64,000 nucleotides of DNA from Meconema thalassinum (taxonomy: Eukaryota > Arthropoda > Insecta > Orthoptera > Tettigoniidae). The DNA is taken from contig OX336389.2 in assembly GCA_946902985.2 (NCBI GenBank), forward strand, positions 1,289,466,792 through 1,289,530,791. Reading direction: 5' to 3'. The translations under genes and the position numbers were made by a program. Positions 24,883 to 35,913 of the stretch are shown here, in pieces; position 1 is the stretch's first letter, and each line of letters begins with the position of its first letter. The notes beneath the pieces were generated by a model. That model was not told the origin of the DNA and did no database searches. It was given only the letters and a program-made list of their open reading frames with translations.

Positions 24883-25110
24883 ACGTCATCTGATAGCCAG
24901 GCGGATGTGAGCACGTGCAGCGTGCACGTGCACATGTTTGCGTGGGAAGAGGTTGACCTTTAACCACTTGAAGCAGATAACCATTGACTTATTTATGCGA
25001 TGGAGATAAAAATTAATGGGTGTTGACGTCATTTGATACCCGTGCAAGTTTGCAGCTGTGCGAGCGATCACGTGATATGTCTGCAGTGTTCGCGTGAGAC
25101 GTGGTTGACC
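24882..25110 (+). repeat. 143-bp imperfect tandem duplication in the left Polinton end
   Basis: Units start GACGTCATCTGATA (24882) and GACGTCATTTGATA (25025). Each contains GCACGTG- or ATCACGTG-type palindromes and ends with GTTGACCTTTAAC. No gene before 25252. The position next to the terminus suggests promoter or origin sequence; this is inference. Confidence 0.7.
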
Positions 25111-25251
25111 TTTAACGTCATCGGGAAAGAATGTAATCTTTGATTTCTTTAAGTAATAGTGATAAAAATATAATGAGATGATTGCGTCAGAAGCTTGTTT
25201 TGTAGCATTTGGTTTCTTGAGTGTAGGTGGGGATGAAGGATATATAAATGC

Positions 25252-25659
25252 ATGTGTGCGTGGATGAGTTTAACTTCTACGTTTGCGCGAAGAGACTGTG
25301 TGTGTGTGAAAGAAATAAAGAAAGTCAACGACGAGGAACAAATTGTGTGTGTGATGGATGTTCTAACGAAGTTCAATAACCTAGCCACTTGCGTTGAGTA
25401 TTCTAATAAGAAACTATCAGAACTAATAATTGATTTACCGTATGTGGTCCAAATTATTCGGGCTGTGGAGACGAGATTTGGAAGAAAAATAGTGGTGGAC
25501 ATTATCATTGAAGGTGAAATAACAAGTGTATTTCTACCAGCAGTATTTGCAAAACTAAGCGCATCAGAGATCGATGAACTAAACTCACTTAGAGGCAAAC
25601 TGATGTTGGTGTATTTGGGGTTGAAGAACCGCTCACATCAAGTTGTTTTAAAACTGTAA
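25252..25659 (+). CDS. Small Polinton protein, possible OB-fold ssDNA-binding protein (135 aa)
   Basis: First gene of the Polinton and one of the few without a break. The core (residues about 65-125) has the pattern YVVQIIRAVETRFGRKIVV followed by VFLPAVFAKL, EIDELN and LVYLGLK. I recall this pattern from small proteins in other insect mobile elements and associate it with a compact beta-rich, OB-like fold. That role would suit a protein-primed replicator. The first ~38 residues (Cys-rich, CVCVK) may not be translated; Met at residue 39 (MDVLTKFNNL) is an equally good start. Function is inference only. Confidence 0.55.
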   Translation: MCAWMSLTSTFARRDCVCVKEIKKVNDEEQIVCVMDVLTKFNNLATCVEYSNKKLSELIIDLPYVVQIIRAVETRFGRKIVVDIIIEGEITSVFLPAVFAKLSASEIDELNSLRGKLMLVYLGLKNRSHQVVLKL

Positions 25660-25798
25660 ATCTTTGGTGAGTATACATATGCAGATTATATATGTATTGA
25701 TTGATATAACGAATGATATATATATTTAGTTGCTTATTATTTCTTAATTTGTTTAATTTTTTTCAGATTATCTAAAAACTAATAAAAGGAACAGCAAA

Positions 25799-26374
25799 AT
25801 GAAGTGGAAAACTGTTAATTTTCTGAGTGGAACTGAACATCGATCGCACCCGGTAATAGAGCATCATCGTGTATGCTTTCATACGTCTGAAGAAGAAGAA
25901 GGAGAAGAAGATGATAATGAGGTGAGTCATAATGAGAAAGAAGCTTGTTTTAACAAATGGACATCTTCGAGTGGAATTTCAACATTTTCAGTCTACGTTA
26001 CCAATGTTAGCAAATCAGATGATAGTCAGAGAGAGGTGACAGAAACAGTTCTAAGATATTTGTTACAAGAATTATGTGAAGATGAACATTTTATTTGTTT
26101 CTTCGGATACAATACATTTGATGAGGTTTACAAAATTGAATTTTCCATCACTTGTTTTGAAGTAACAAAATTGAATGAGTATAGAAACAAATTGCTTGGT
26201 AAACTTCAGGACGAATTTCCCTTTGAAGCCATTCATTGTTCGCTGGAGATTACAGGCAGCAATTTATCTCAATGGCTTGAATACACTTTAAAAGATTATA
26301 GGTTTATGGTGAGCCGATGTTACAGCAACTGCTGGTGGTGTATTAACAACCGTGAAAATTGGACAATTGCTTAG
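25799..26374 (+). CDS. Unknown Polinton protein (191 aa)
   Basis: I do not recognise it. There is an acidic stretch (residues ~31-40, EEEEGEEDD) and a predicted mixed fold after it. The C-terminal 20 residues are Cys/Trp/Asn-rich and look unlike the rest, so the true end may be frame-shifted. The frame begins 139 bp after the previous gene and ends 6 bp before the polymerase start, in the same orientation, which suggests a replication-linked role. No transmembrane segment or known motif seen. Confidence 0.5.
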   Translation: MKWKTVNFLSGTEHRSHPVIEHHRVCFHTSEEEEGEEDDNEVSHNEKEACFNKWTSSSGISTFSVYVTNVSKSDDSQREVTETVLRYLLQELCEDEHFICFFGYNTFDEVYKIEFSITCFEVTKLNEYRNKLLGKLQDEFPFEAIHCSLEITGSNLSQWLEYTLKDYRFMVSRCYSNCWWCINNRENWTIA

Positions 26375-26380
26375 ACAACA

Positions 26381-28947
26381 ATGGCAACACCTCCTAGCAA
26401 ACGTAGAAAGGTTGATACTGTAATACATAATAATAACAGTGAAAATATAAGAAACCAATTGGACAATGCATTTGAAAGTGTTTCTAATTTTAGAAGTGAA
26501 CTAAACGGTGCTATTTCAATATCATACCAAATAGGGGAATACACTCAAACGGACTTGATTGAGAACAGTGATGAGTTGATTGAATGTTGGAGAGTTATAA
26601 GTAACCACATATTGCAACAAGCTGTGAATTGTGAAGAAATTACACTTCAAATAAAGGATGAATCTTTCTTAAGCTGTGAGTTAATTGAAACGGCATTCAA
26701 TTCTAGAGTGTACACACTTGCAGTTTCAAATGTTAAGAATGAGTTTTTGGATCCCCGCGAATTTTTAGCAAATGCTAATATTTGGTTTACAAAGTATGTT
26801 AAGAAAGCGTTAACTGTGCATGATTTAAAGGTGAATTCAGTTTTGTGTGCACAGTATGTGCATCGCGACATATCAGAAACAAAATATTTTGCTGTCAAAA
26901 ATAAAGTAGTTTTCGAGTATATGGATGTAAATGAATTTTATAATAATCATATCATTGAAGGTACATTGAGAAAAATGAGCGAATTTGAAGCAAATGGCTC
27001 TGGGTGGGCTTTAGAAAAAATTCATCGTTTGAGAATTAATATAAATAAATATGTTGGATTTCAAGTAGGAATGTCCAATACTAGTAGATTGCCTGATGTA
27101 ATAGTCAATAAACATGCAGTGCTAAATTTGTATGATACAAAGGAAGCTTGTTTTGCGTGGAGTGTGGATGCTGGTTTGTATCCAAAAACGCGAAACGTGA
27201 ATCATCTTTCTTCCTATCCTAATTACAGAGATGTTTTAAATTTAGATGATATTCCAATTCCAATGCAAATGAAATATTTAAACAAGTTTGAAAATCAAAA
27301 CAATATTTCCGTGAATGTGTATGGAGCACAATATGATGAAAACAAATGGGTGTGTATGGGAACAAACAAAGTAAAAGGAAAAAAACATTTACTATTGTAC
27401 CTTTGTATGTATCAGATAACGTATATGAAAGGAGTGTGGACTTATTGATGTTGCAGATTTGAAACAGTGAAAGTTATCACTTTTGTTTAATTAGAAATCT
27501 TGCTCGCCTTATGCGTTCAAGCGTCACTAGCAATTGTAGACGGATTTATATATGTAGACGTTGTTTGTCATATTATTCTCTTGAGGATGAGTTAAATGTT
27601 CACTTTGCAGACTGTAAACAGTTTCCTGTTGCAAAAAGCATATTGCCAACAGACGAACAAAGATTTGTTAATTTTACAGAATTTAAATTTAAAGATACAT
27701 TTCCATTTATAATTTATGCAGACACTGAATGCGTTTTGTCTCCTATTTCCTCTTGTTTTCCAAATAGTGACATTCCTACCTCTACATTAACCCATAAACA
27801 TATTCCTTACAGCATTTCTTTATACCTTCATTGTAATTTTGATAGTGATTTGTGCAGATTTAAACTCTTTAGGGGAAATAATTGCATAGAATTGTTTGTA
27901 AAGGAACTTTATAGTATTGTAGATAAACTTCAAACATATTATTTATCAGCTAAACCGATGTTAAAGATGACGGAAAACGAAGAAAGATTATTTTTGTTAA
28001 GTAAAATTTGTCATATTTGCGAGAAACCGATTGCAGATAATGAACTCAAAGTACGCGATCATTGTCACATAACTGGAAAATATAGAGGAAGCGCACACAA
28101 TAGTTGTAATTTAAATTACAAAGTAACAAAGGTTCTGCCTATAGCATTTCATAATCTAACGGCGTATGATGGACATTTTATAATTAAAGAAATTTGTGAG
28201 AAACAAGATGGTGAGGTGTTACATAATCCTGGTCATATGAGTTTATTAGCAATGAATATGGAACGTTATAAAGGGTTTACAAAGCATGTACGGGTTAAGA
28301 ATGGAATCATTCAGTTAAGATTTATCGATACATATAATTTCTTGTCCTGTTCACTAGATCAATATCCATCTTCGTTAAGTGAAGATTCAAAGCAAATAAC
28401 TAGACGTTATTTTAATGATGATGTACAGTTTCGACTTACTGCGAAAAAAGGCGTGTTTCCATATGAATACGTCACAAGTATGGATGTACTTAACGAAACT
28501 AAATTACCTGAAATATCCAAGTTTTATAGCAGTCTTTATAATCAAACAATATCGAACGAGGAGTATGAGTTTGCTCAATCGGTGTGGGAAACATTTTCCT
28601 GTCAAACATTAGGAGAATACGCCGATTTGTATTTAAAAGTAGACACACTTCTTTTGGCAGATGTCTTTGAAAATTTTAGATCGAATGGCATGGAGACGTA
28701 TGGCATTGATGCAGCTCATTTTTACACTGCTCCATCTATGTCTTGGTGTGCAATGAAAAAGATAACCAATGTTCAATTTGAATTGCTTCAAGATATTGAT
28801 ATGTTACACTTTTTTGAACGATCTATTCGAGGAGGTAATATTCAGTGTATAACACGACATGCGATTGCTAATAATAAGTATATGAAAACTTATGATGAGA
28901 AAAAACAAGAGTCCTACATAATGTACTTTGATGTTAATAATTTATAT
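26381..28947 (+). pseudogene. polB: Protein-primed family B DNA polymerase, N-terminal and exonuclease part (broken)
   Basis: This would copy the Polinton DNA. It opens with a basic stretch (PPSKRRKV) resembling a nuclear localisation signal. The second segment (27511 on) holds the 3'-5' exonuclease motifs: YADTE near 27718, the FHNLTAYD motif near 28147, and YLKVDTLLLADVF near 28630. Between them are Cys/His motifs C-x2-C...DHCHITGKYRG...CNLNY (about 28012-28110), typical of an endonuclease VII-like zinc module. It ends in polymerase motif A (DVNNLY) where the LTR element is inserted. Breaks: a one-base slip near 27390-27400 and a TGA at 27460-27462. The gene continues at 43089. Confidence 0.93.
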
Positions 28948-31900
28948 TGAACCCGCTGAGCTATGGTTCATGTGATATTTTTGTGACGGAATAACTATTA
29001 TGGGATGTAGTACTTTTGAACATACCCAGAATACCACGTGGAGCAGAGAGCTCATGCTATACTCTTTGAAGTAGCGCTCAATTGCATTTTTGACTTTGGA
29101 GGTCTTGCTAATCACTTTTATCCTTTCATAAGACTCAGAATATTCTAATTCGTCATTCTGTATTATTGAATCATTTTGGTGAATGATTATTACGTTTTTG
29201 GTAAGGTATAACACTTGCAGATACGCAAGGAGCTATGAAAGTAGTCGCTCAATGACTTCGTTTTGGCGACCTACTTCCGAGTGAAAGTCAGTGACGACAC
29301 TACATCTGGAGATCTGACGCCAGACAGGCGTGTTTCGAGTATCCGTCCGTCGCGACGTGGACATTATAAATATTTTTGTGCTCAAGTGAGCATCCGACTG
29401 CATCGTGTGTTGAAAATAACTATACTAACGTTGTCACACATTGTGGATATATTATTGTTCTACGAAAGGCCATATTAGGCAATATTTTCTACAAACTGTA
29501 ATTGGTGCCATACGCCAGATATTTTTCCCACGTGTAAGTGGAAGGGCAAAGTGCCACGCCGAAAATATAAGAGTTATCGTCTGATAATTGTGCCAAGACG
29601 ACGTGATTATTACTGCCAACGATCACAACATTATTGCTACGGAAATTCTGAATTGAAAATATCAATTTTATCACGGATGCCACGTGATTGATAAAACGTG
29701 ATACAATTGCACGTGCTAACAAGCAAAGCATCGCATCGTGTTGAATCTTGAGGATCAACAGGCTGAAAACTACAAAATACTGTGGAGAACACTATTATTT
29801 GCATCGTCCACAATAATCACGCCAAAACGCCGAGAGGAACGAGATATTTCGACATTTTCGACATCATGCAAGATATTGAACTTTTCCACGCCATGGTGAA
29901 GAAGACGATTATGGGCTAATACCATTCCGGTATGAGGGAGACGTCGTGATGGAGACCATCAGTTTGATGGAACGTCAGGATGCCGAGGACGCAGACGAAG
30001 GAACGTGGATGCCGACTTCCAGGCACATTCCAGACCTTTTTGGGAGACCATCATCCGGAGGCGAACGAACCTTGGTTGCTTGGGAGGTCCAGATTGGTGA
30101 ATCCGTGGAGGACAGGACCATGCTGGAGAGCCAAGCAGAGTTTTTCGCGACCCTGGTCGATGAATGTCTGAGCCGTTGTGAGAGCTACCAAAAGTCGTGA
30201 GTTTGGGCACCCTTTCTTTTGTAATAGTCCGCGGTGGTATATTTAGATATCGTAGTTTTTTTTGTGAATCAACCGCACTTATGTGTCCGCCATTTACTAG
30301 GTAGGGTTGTAATTAGTATAATTGTTGTTTATTTCAGTCATTGTGAGTCACCCTGTGGGGTAGACCAGTTTTGGTTAACCCTGGTGCCGTCCTGATGGAC
30401 GTCGTACCACGTTATAGCCGACCCACTGCCAAACATGACTGTAATCATTTGCAGCTATTTTGCTCAGCCATGTGTAGGATATTTATCCGTGGTTTCATTC
30501 AGATGTCATCGTCACTTTATTTAACTGCAATCTTCGCAACCAGTCTGTTGAGACTTATGACCTCGTTAGATAGGTCGTATCGTTAGGAAACCAACTGTAG
30601 TTTCCAGTTTTATAAAAATATGCTGTATTTTCATTTTTGAAAGCGCTCAGAAGCCAATTTATAGTCAAATACTGACAGATTTATTATTTTGGAGAAAGTG
30701 TAGATGTCAAGCATCGAACTAAGTGCACTATCGCATCATTATGCAGGTCTAGAGTTGCAGATCTGTGCCATATTTATCAATTTGTTACTACTTTGTTTCT
30801 GTCATGAGGACACAGGTGTTAATGTTATACTGAGAACTTAATAAGTGTTATATCTTTGATGAGCAAAGAAGCTCGTGAGACATGCTGTTATGTCTGTGAT
30901 TTACTATTCTTTGAAATGAAGGACTGCGATACTTTATTGTACAGTTAAATTGTAACGTGTTTAGCACACGGATTCTATAAGGTTTTTGAACCAAGCATAT
31001 GCTAAGAATGACAAGGCCAAATATTACGGTATTATATAATGTTAAAACTAGCCGGCCTTGCCTGTTGAAAAATGTGGTCAGTGAAGGACTGCAATTTGTG
31101 AAGTTGTCACCAATAAACTGGTTTGTTGACCCAGTAACCTTGAAAACAAATGCTTGAAAGCGAGACAGAACTACGATAACATAGGACAGAATGTTGATTT
31201 CATTCATCTCTTTCTTTCAATGCAGCTATTGCTCATGAAACCCAGTGTTTCTTACTGTATTTTTGTTCATTTGTTTTTCTTGGATTTTCATACTGTTAGT
31301 TAGATATTTTGCTGCGAGGAATGTCATTTCGACATGTCCAGGGTTGTCAGGTTTCTTTATGCATTGTTGGCGATCCTCTTGAGAGAGGCAAATTATAATG
31401 AAGGCAATTTGGTTATTAAATGCGAGGTTTTTGCCGCAGGTAACCCATGATATTATGTGCCTTGAGTGAGTAAGACGTGCCATTGTTGTAAGTTGCGCAT
31501 CTGTTGTTGTTATGAGGCATTATTATGAGAGTTGTTGAAAGCGAGGTATTTACCGCTGATAACTCGTGTTATTGTGAGTCCGAGCCGAGTTTGCTCGTTG
31601 AGTTTTCCGACTATTGAGTCGATGTTTTGCTGCGGGAGAATGATCTTTAGAAGACTACTCCTTGTCAGGCCTTTGTCAGAATACGCCATAAACCTACGGA
31701 AGGAACATAAACCGACATAATAAACATCATCCGCATAATTGTTTTAAACAAGATCTAACTAACATATTATTTCCATTTAAACTTTGACATTCTTACATTT
31801 GAACCTGCTGACATGGCCGTGCAGATGAAGGGATTCCCTTTAATGGAAACGACGAAGACTGTAGACATTTTTGTTGTGACCTGGCGCACACATGAACCAT

Positions 31901-32839
31901 TAGTTCATAGTGTGTGGAGCGCAGGCCATGTGATTGTCAGACATGGTTTTAACTACGCTATCACCGACATTACTATCAAGCTAGATGACAATGGTTTACA
32001 AAGAGTTAACCATGGGGCAGGAAGGCATTATAATAAAAACTGTGTTGTACTATAATTATTGATGTCATGAAACTGTATTTTTCCCCATGTTACCTTTATT
32101 GCGTGCTATTTAGCACATGATTGTTGATTAGATTAATTGTTTTAAATGGCTGTACACTTAGCTTTGTATTGTAACTGTTTTGCTATTACGGACGTCACCG
32201 CCGTAACTTTGAATGTTAACTGATAGGACTTAGCTAGAAAAGTTAAATGTAAATGTGGAAATGGTACCACCATAACTTAGCTTTGCTTTGCTCCTTCACT
32301 TAAATGTAACTTCATATTAGCTTGATCATGTAACTTGTATTAGGGATTTTGCGTCGTACCATTTACCCAGCGTTGTTGCTGTTGCTTACTTATTGTGTAT
32401 TAGATCTTTCGCGAGGGTTAATGTAACTTCATTGTTAGGGACTTGAACTTTTATTATCATTAACTTTTAGCTTGCGGATTAGCCGAATATAACCCTCCGA
32501 ACTAGGATAGGGGTTTGTGGAAATCTACAATAAATTTTCACGGTGTTTTACATAAGCCTGGATGTTTAATTTCACAGTCTAGTTTTTGAGGTGAACCTTT
32601 CCTTAGGCCGTCTTTGACCATCGCAACCATGTACCACGCTCCCCGTGGATTATAGAACCTCGTGCCGCATTGGCCTATTGTTAGGAAGTTCACCTGATCC
32701 TCACGGCAAAATTTTAAAGGTCCGACGGGGGAGATGTTAATAGAGTCATCGCGGTTGTTGGCTATCCCGACAGCTTTACCGGAGGACTTCTGAAGGTCAC
32801 TCACAAATATGTGCCGTTGCCACCCGGCTGACGGTCACA
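28948..32839 (+). repeat. 5' LTR of element 2 (3892 bp)
   Basis: It starts TGAACCC in the polB codon series and ends GGTCACA. The TATA box is at 29365 and AATAAA at 32529-32534, so U3 is about 0.4 kb and the transcribed R/leader over 3 kb. Open frames of 60-120 codons (for example 29946-30200 and 31813-32055) recur in the 3' LTR, but without recognisable domains I do not call them genes. Confidence 0.97.
29365..29372 (+). promoter_or_regulatory. TATA box of element 2 5' LTR
   Basis: TATAAATA in GGACATTATAAATATTTT, 417 bp into the LTR; the same site is at 39613-39620 in the 3' LTR. It is the best core promoter candidate for the element's transcript. Confidence 0.55.
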
Positions 32840-32844
32840 TAAAA

Positions 32845-33040
32845 TGGCGGCCCAACTAATGGGGCTACGAAGTTGACATGGTGCACGATGTTAACGTGGA
32901 AACCGACGTATAGGTCGCACATAAATTGGCTCCCTATACGTGGGGCGAGACGTTGACATGGTAACACATTGATTGACTCCCTATACATGGAGCCAGATGT
33001 CAACATGGTGATCATCAGATGGCGCCCTGTATATTTTCTT
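32845..33040 (+). repeat. Primer binding site followed by degenerate copies of itself
   Basis: TGGCGGCCCAACTAATGGGG (32845) starts five bases after the LTR and resembles the tRNA-Lys primer site with small insertions. Similar blocks follow at 32927 (TGGCTCCCTATACGTGGGGC), 32973 (TTGACTCCCTATACATGGAG) and 33020 (TGGCGCCCTG). The first three are each followed by a TTGACATGGT- or TCAACATGGT-like end. So a unit containing the primer site is repeated three to four times. Confidence 0.65.
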
Positions 33041-33415
33041 ATGCCGATATTTAGGAGGATCTTAATATTTGAATAATGGTAAATTGACAGGACTGGGACG
33101 GACTTAGAAAGTCGTACTGCAGATCAATAGACCGCATGGCATTCATATTTGATAGAAGACCATGGGGTGAGGTTTTTATATTGAATAAATGAAAGATAGG
33201 GTTTTTCTTAGATGATGCCTCATCCTAAGTAAATGTAATACTTTGCTTTGCTCACCGTTATATTAGTAAATGTAGAAGCACTTAGTTTGCATACTCCAGC
33301 TGTACTCGTGATATTTATTAAGTCGAAACAAGCTTTATACCACCACGTTACTATCATAGCTGTAAGTTTCCATCATGATTGATCCCTCGTTTCTCTCAAT
33401 ATAAATTCTTGTCAA

Positions 33416-35894
33416 ATGGATGAGGATATGATTCGCAGAGTGTTCGCTGAGATGTTGGCAGGTGTCAACGCTAATCTCCAACAACTTACTAGTGACTTGA
33501 GTGTGAATACACAAGCCTTAGAGGTTAATTCACAAGGTATTGACAATGTTAGACAGGAAGTAGGTGATGTAAATGGTCATGTGGACCAGGTCAGGCAGAA
33601 CCTCGAGATAAACACTCAGTCTGTTGACAATGTCAGGCAGAACCTTGAGGGAAATACCCAATCAATTAATGAAGTACGTTTAGATTTAGAGATAAGCACC
33701 CGTACTGTTAAAGACGTTAGGACCGATCTAACGAAGGTCAGGGCCGAAATGGACTCGTACAGGGTAGAAGCGAAAAATGACTTAACGGCAGGTTTGGCAG
33801 CGGTAAGGATAGACGTGATTCGTCACCACCAGGAGGCAAGCCAGCGCGTAGACACATTAACGGAAGAAATGAATAGGGCAAGACAGGATGTGCAAACCCG
33901 ACTCGAGGAGCACACGGCTCAAATTCAGACCGCTATAAATAAAGTACAGTTAGACGTCCAAGCTGATATCGAGCACACCAGAGAAGAATTTGGGACTAGG
34001 CTGAATCACGTAGAAGGTTTTATGGACAACGTAAAAAAGGATATGGCTACCATGAACCTAGGACTGGTATTAATGAGAGGTGCAGCTAACGCCGTTAATA
34101 ACAACGTGAAGACCATCGTGGATAACATGCTTGAAGTTTAGGGAGGAACTTAATTCTAACCGGAAAGACATCGCGGAACTAAAAGAAACTGTCACAGGCT
34201 TACGTGATACTGTAGATGTGCACAGGGAGGAGCACAAAGTCGACCTGATGATGTTGAGAGGCGAATTCTTGGAGCATAAAACTACAGTCGACGCCAATGT
34301 AAATGGAGTCAAGGATGATATCAACCATATCCAGAGTAACGTATCTCAGGTTGAGGGCGAAATTGCAACATTGCAGAAAAAGATTGAGGAAATAACGATT
34401 ATTGATAGGCTCGAGTTGAGTCGTAACCTCAAATCAGCTATTCGTGAGGTGGACCAAAATCTCAAAGGTAAAGTTGAACGAATCGAGTTGCAACTAAATG
34501 ATTTAGGGAGCAAAGTCGCCAACAGGAATATACAAGAATTAGAAGTCATCGAGGAGAGGCTCGACAGGTTAGAAGCACTTCCGAGGGGAGTAGATTTGCA
34601 ACCGCCGATGGAAAATACACGTGAAACGCCGGAATTTTGGACTAGTAATGTACAGTCAAGTGTACATGCCGATACACGACCTTGGCAGTTTAATGCAACA
34701 GCGCCAAGCCAGACGTTAAATTACGATGCTAACCCGTTCAGACCAGCTATAAATAGACTGGATCCTGAAACTAACACTCCGTCAAACAACTACATGCAGA
34801 ATACATACCGTACTGCTAATACTCAGGGTAATGTCACAGTGATAAGGTCAAGGGAAGAGCAACCCGCTAAATTCACTGGCACAGGAAGCGGAGTGACTCC
34901 TGTAGAATTTCTCACGAACGTCGAGAGCTATTTACGAGACACACTCGTAACTCCTGAAAGAGAACTTCGAGTTATTGAACGTCTTCTGGATGGACAAGCA
35001 GCAACTTGGTATCGGGCTTTTAAATATTCATTCTCCGGGTATCAAGACTTTAAAGAAGCACTACTGAGGACGTATTGGTCAAGTGACGTTCAGCAAAGTA
35101 TAAGGGCTGAAATTTACACTCGCCGATACAGTTCCAACATGCCAACTCGCTACGCAAATTACTTTGCAACCCAGCTTGCTAAATTGAGAAATCTTCAGCC
35201 TCCTTTATCGGAGCAGGATTTAGTGAATACCATAGTATGGCAATACCCAGCCGACGTGCAAAGAGTACTAATCGCTGCAGGGGCGACGACATTTCAACAG
35301 TGTGATCAGATATTACGACGTCTTGATGCTAACGCGGAGCAATTTCCAACTCACCGCCAACAGAAGGTTGACAGGCGTGAAGAGCGTCACGTTAACGTCA
35401 CGACTGTGGACAAAGTTAGCCAGACACAAGAAGCATCACAGAACTCTGGGAATCCTCGGCCAGAATACAACAATGAATACCGCCGTAACTGGAGAGAGTG
35501 GAGTAATACTCCATATTCAAGGAACCAGAGAGAAGACAATAGAACATATTGGAATCGTAGGTTCGATAATGGGGCGAGCGACAACCGTCGTCACGACAAT
35601 AACCGTCGTGGGAATCAGGAAGGTCCGTCAGGAAGAGGAAGGATCCGGCGAGACTACAGGTATAACGGAGGTTACCAACGAGGACGTGATCCACGTTACC
35701 ATCCGGACCGTAACTGGGAAGAGAGAGCGCGCGAGAGCCGCGAGTACCTCCAGCAATTGAGAGAGAGCCAAAATAGAGAAGAGGAAGAAAGGAACCCTAC
35801 TTCGAGGGAAGAAAGAAATGTGACGTCAGAGGCAGGACAGAACCAGCCTGGTACCTCTAGTCACAACAAAGGGAAAAAAACGCCGAAAAATTAA
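33416..35894 (+). pseudogene. gag: Gag polyprotein, element 2, one frame slip
   Basis: Frame one covers 33416-34141 and frame two 34131-35894; they join at about 34128, where a one-base change shifts the coiled coil. The N-terminal ~400 residues are coiled coil. A 14-residue unit (VRQNLEINTQSVDN and relatives) is repeated about four times, encoded by a 42-bp repeat at 33590-33720. The Gag core (FLTNVESYLRDT...TYWSSDVQQSIRAEIYTRRY...QYPADVQRVLIAAG) lies near 34890-35330. The tail is Arg/Asn/Tyr-rich without a CCHC knuckle. It ends TAA at 35892-35894, shortly before the pol frame opens. Confidence 0.88.
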
Positions 35895-35913
35895 GACAGT
35901 CTAGTTTGGCTGA

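Noticed and set aside
35302..35760. 152-codon frame inside element 2 gag
   Set aside because: Shadow of the Arg/Asn-rich Gag tail in another frame.
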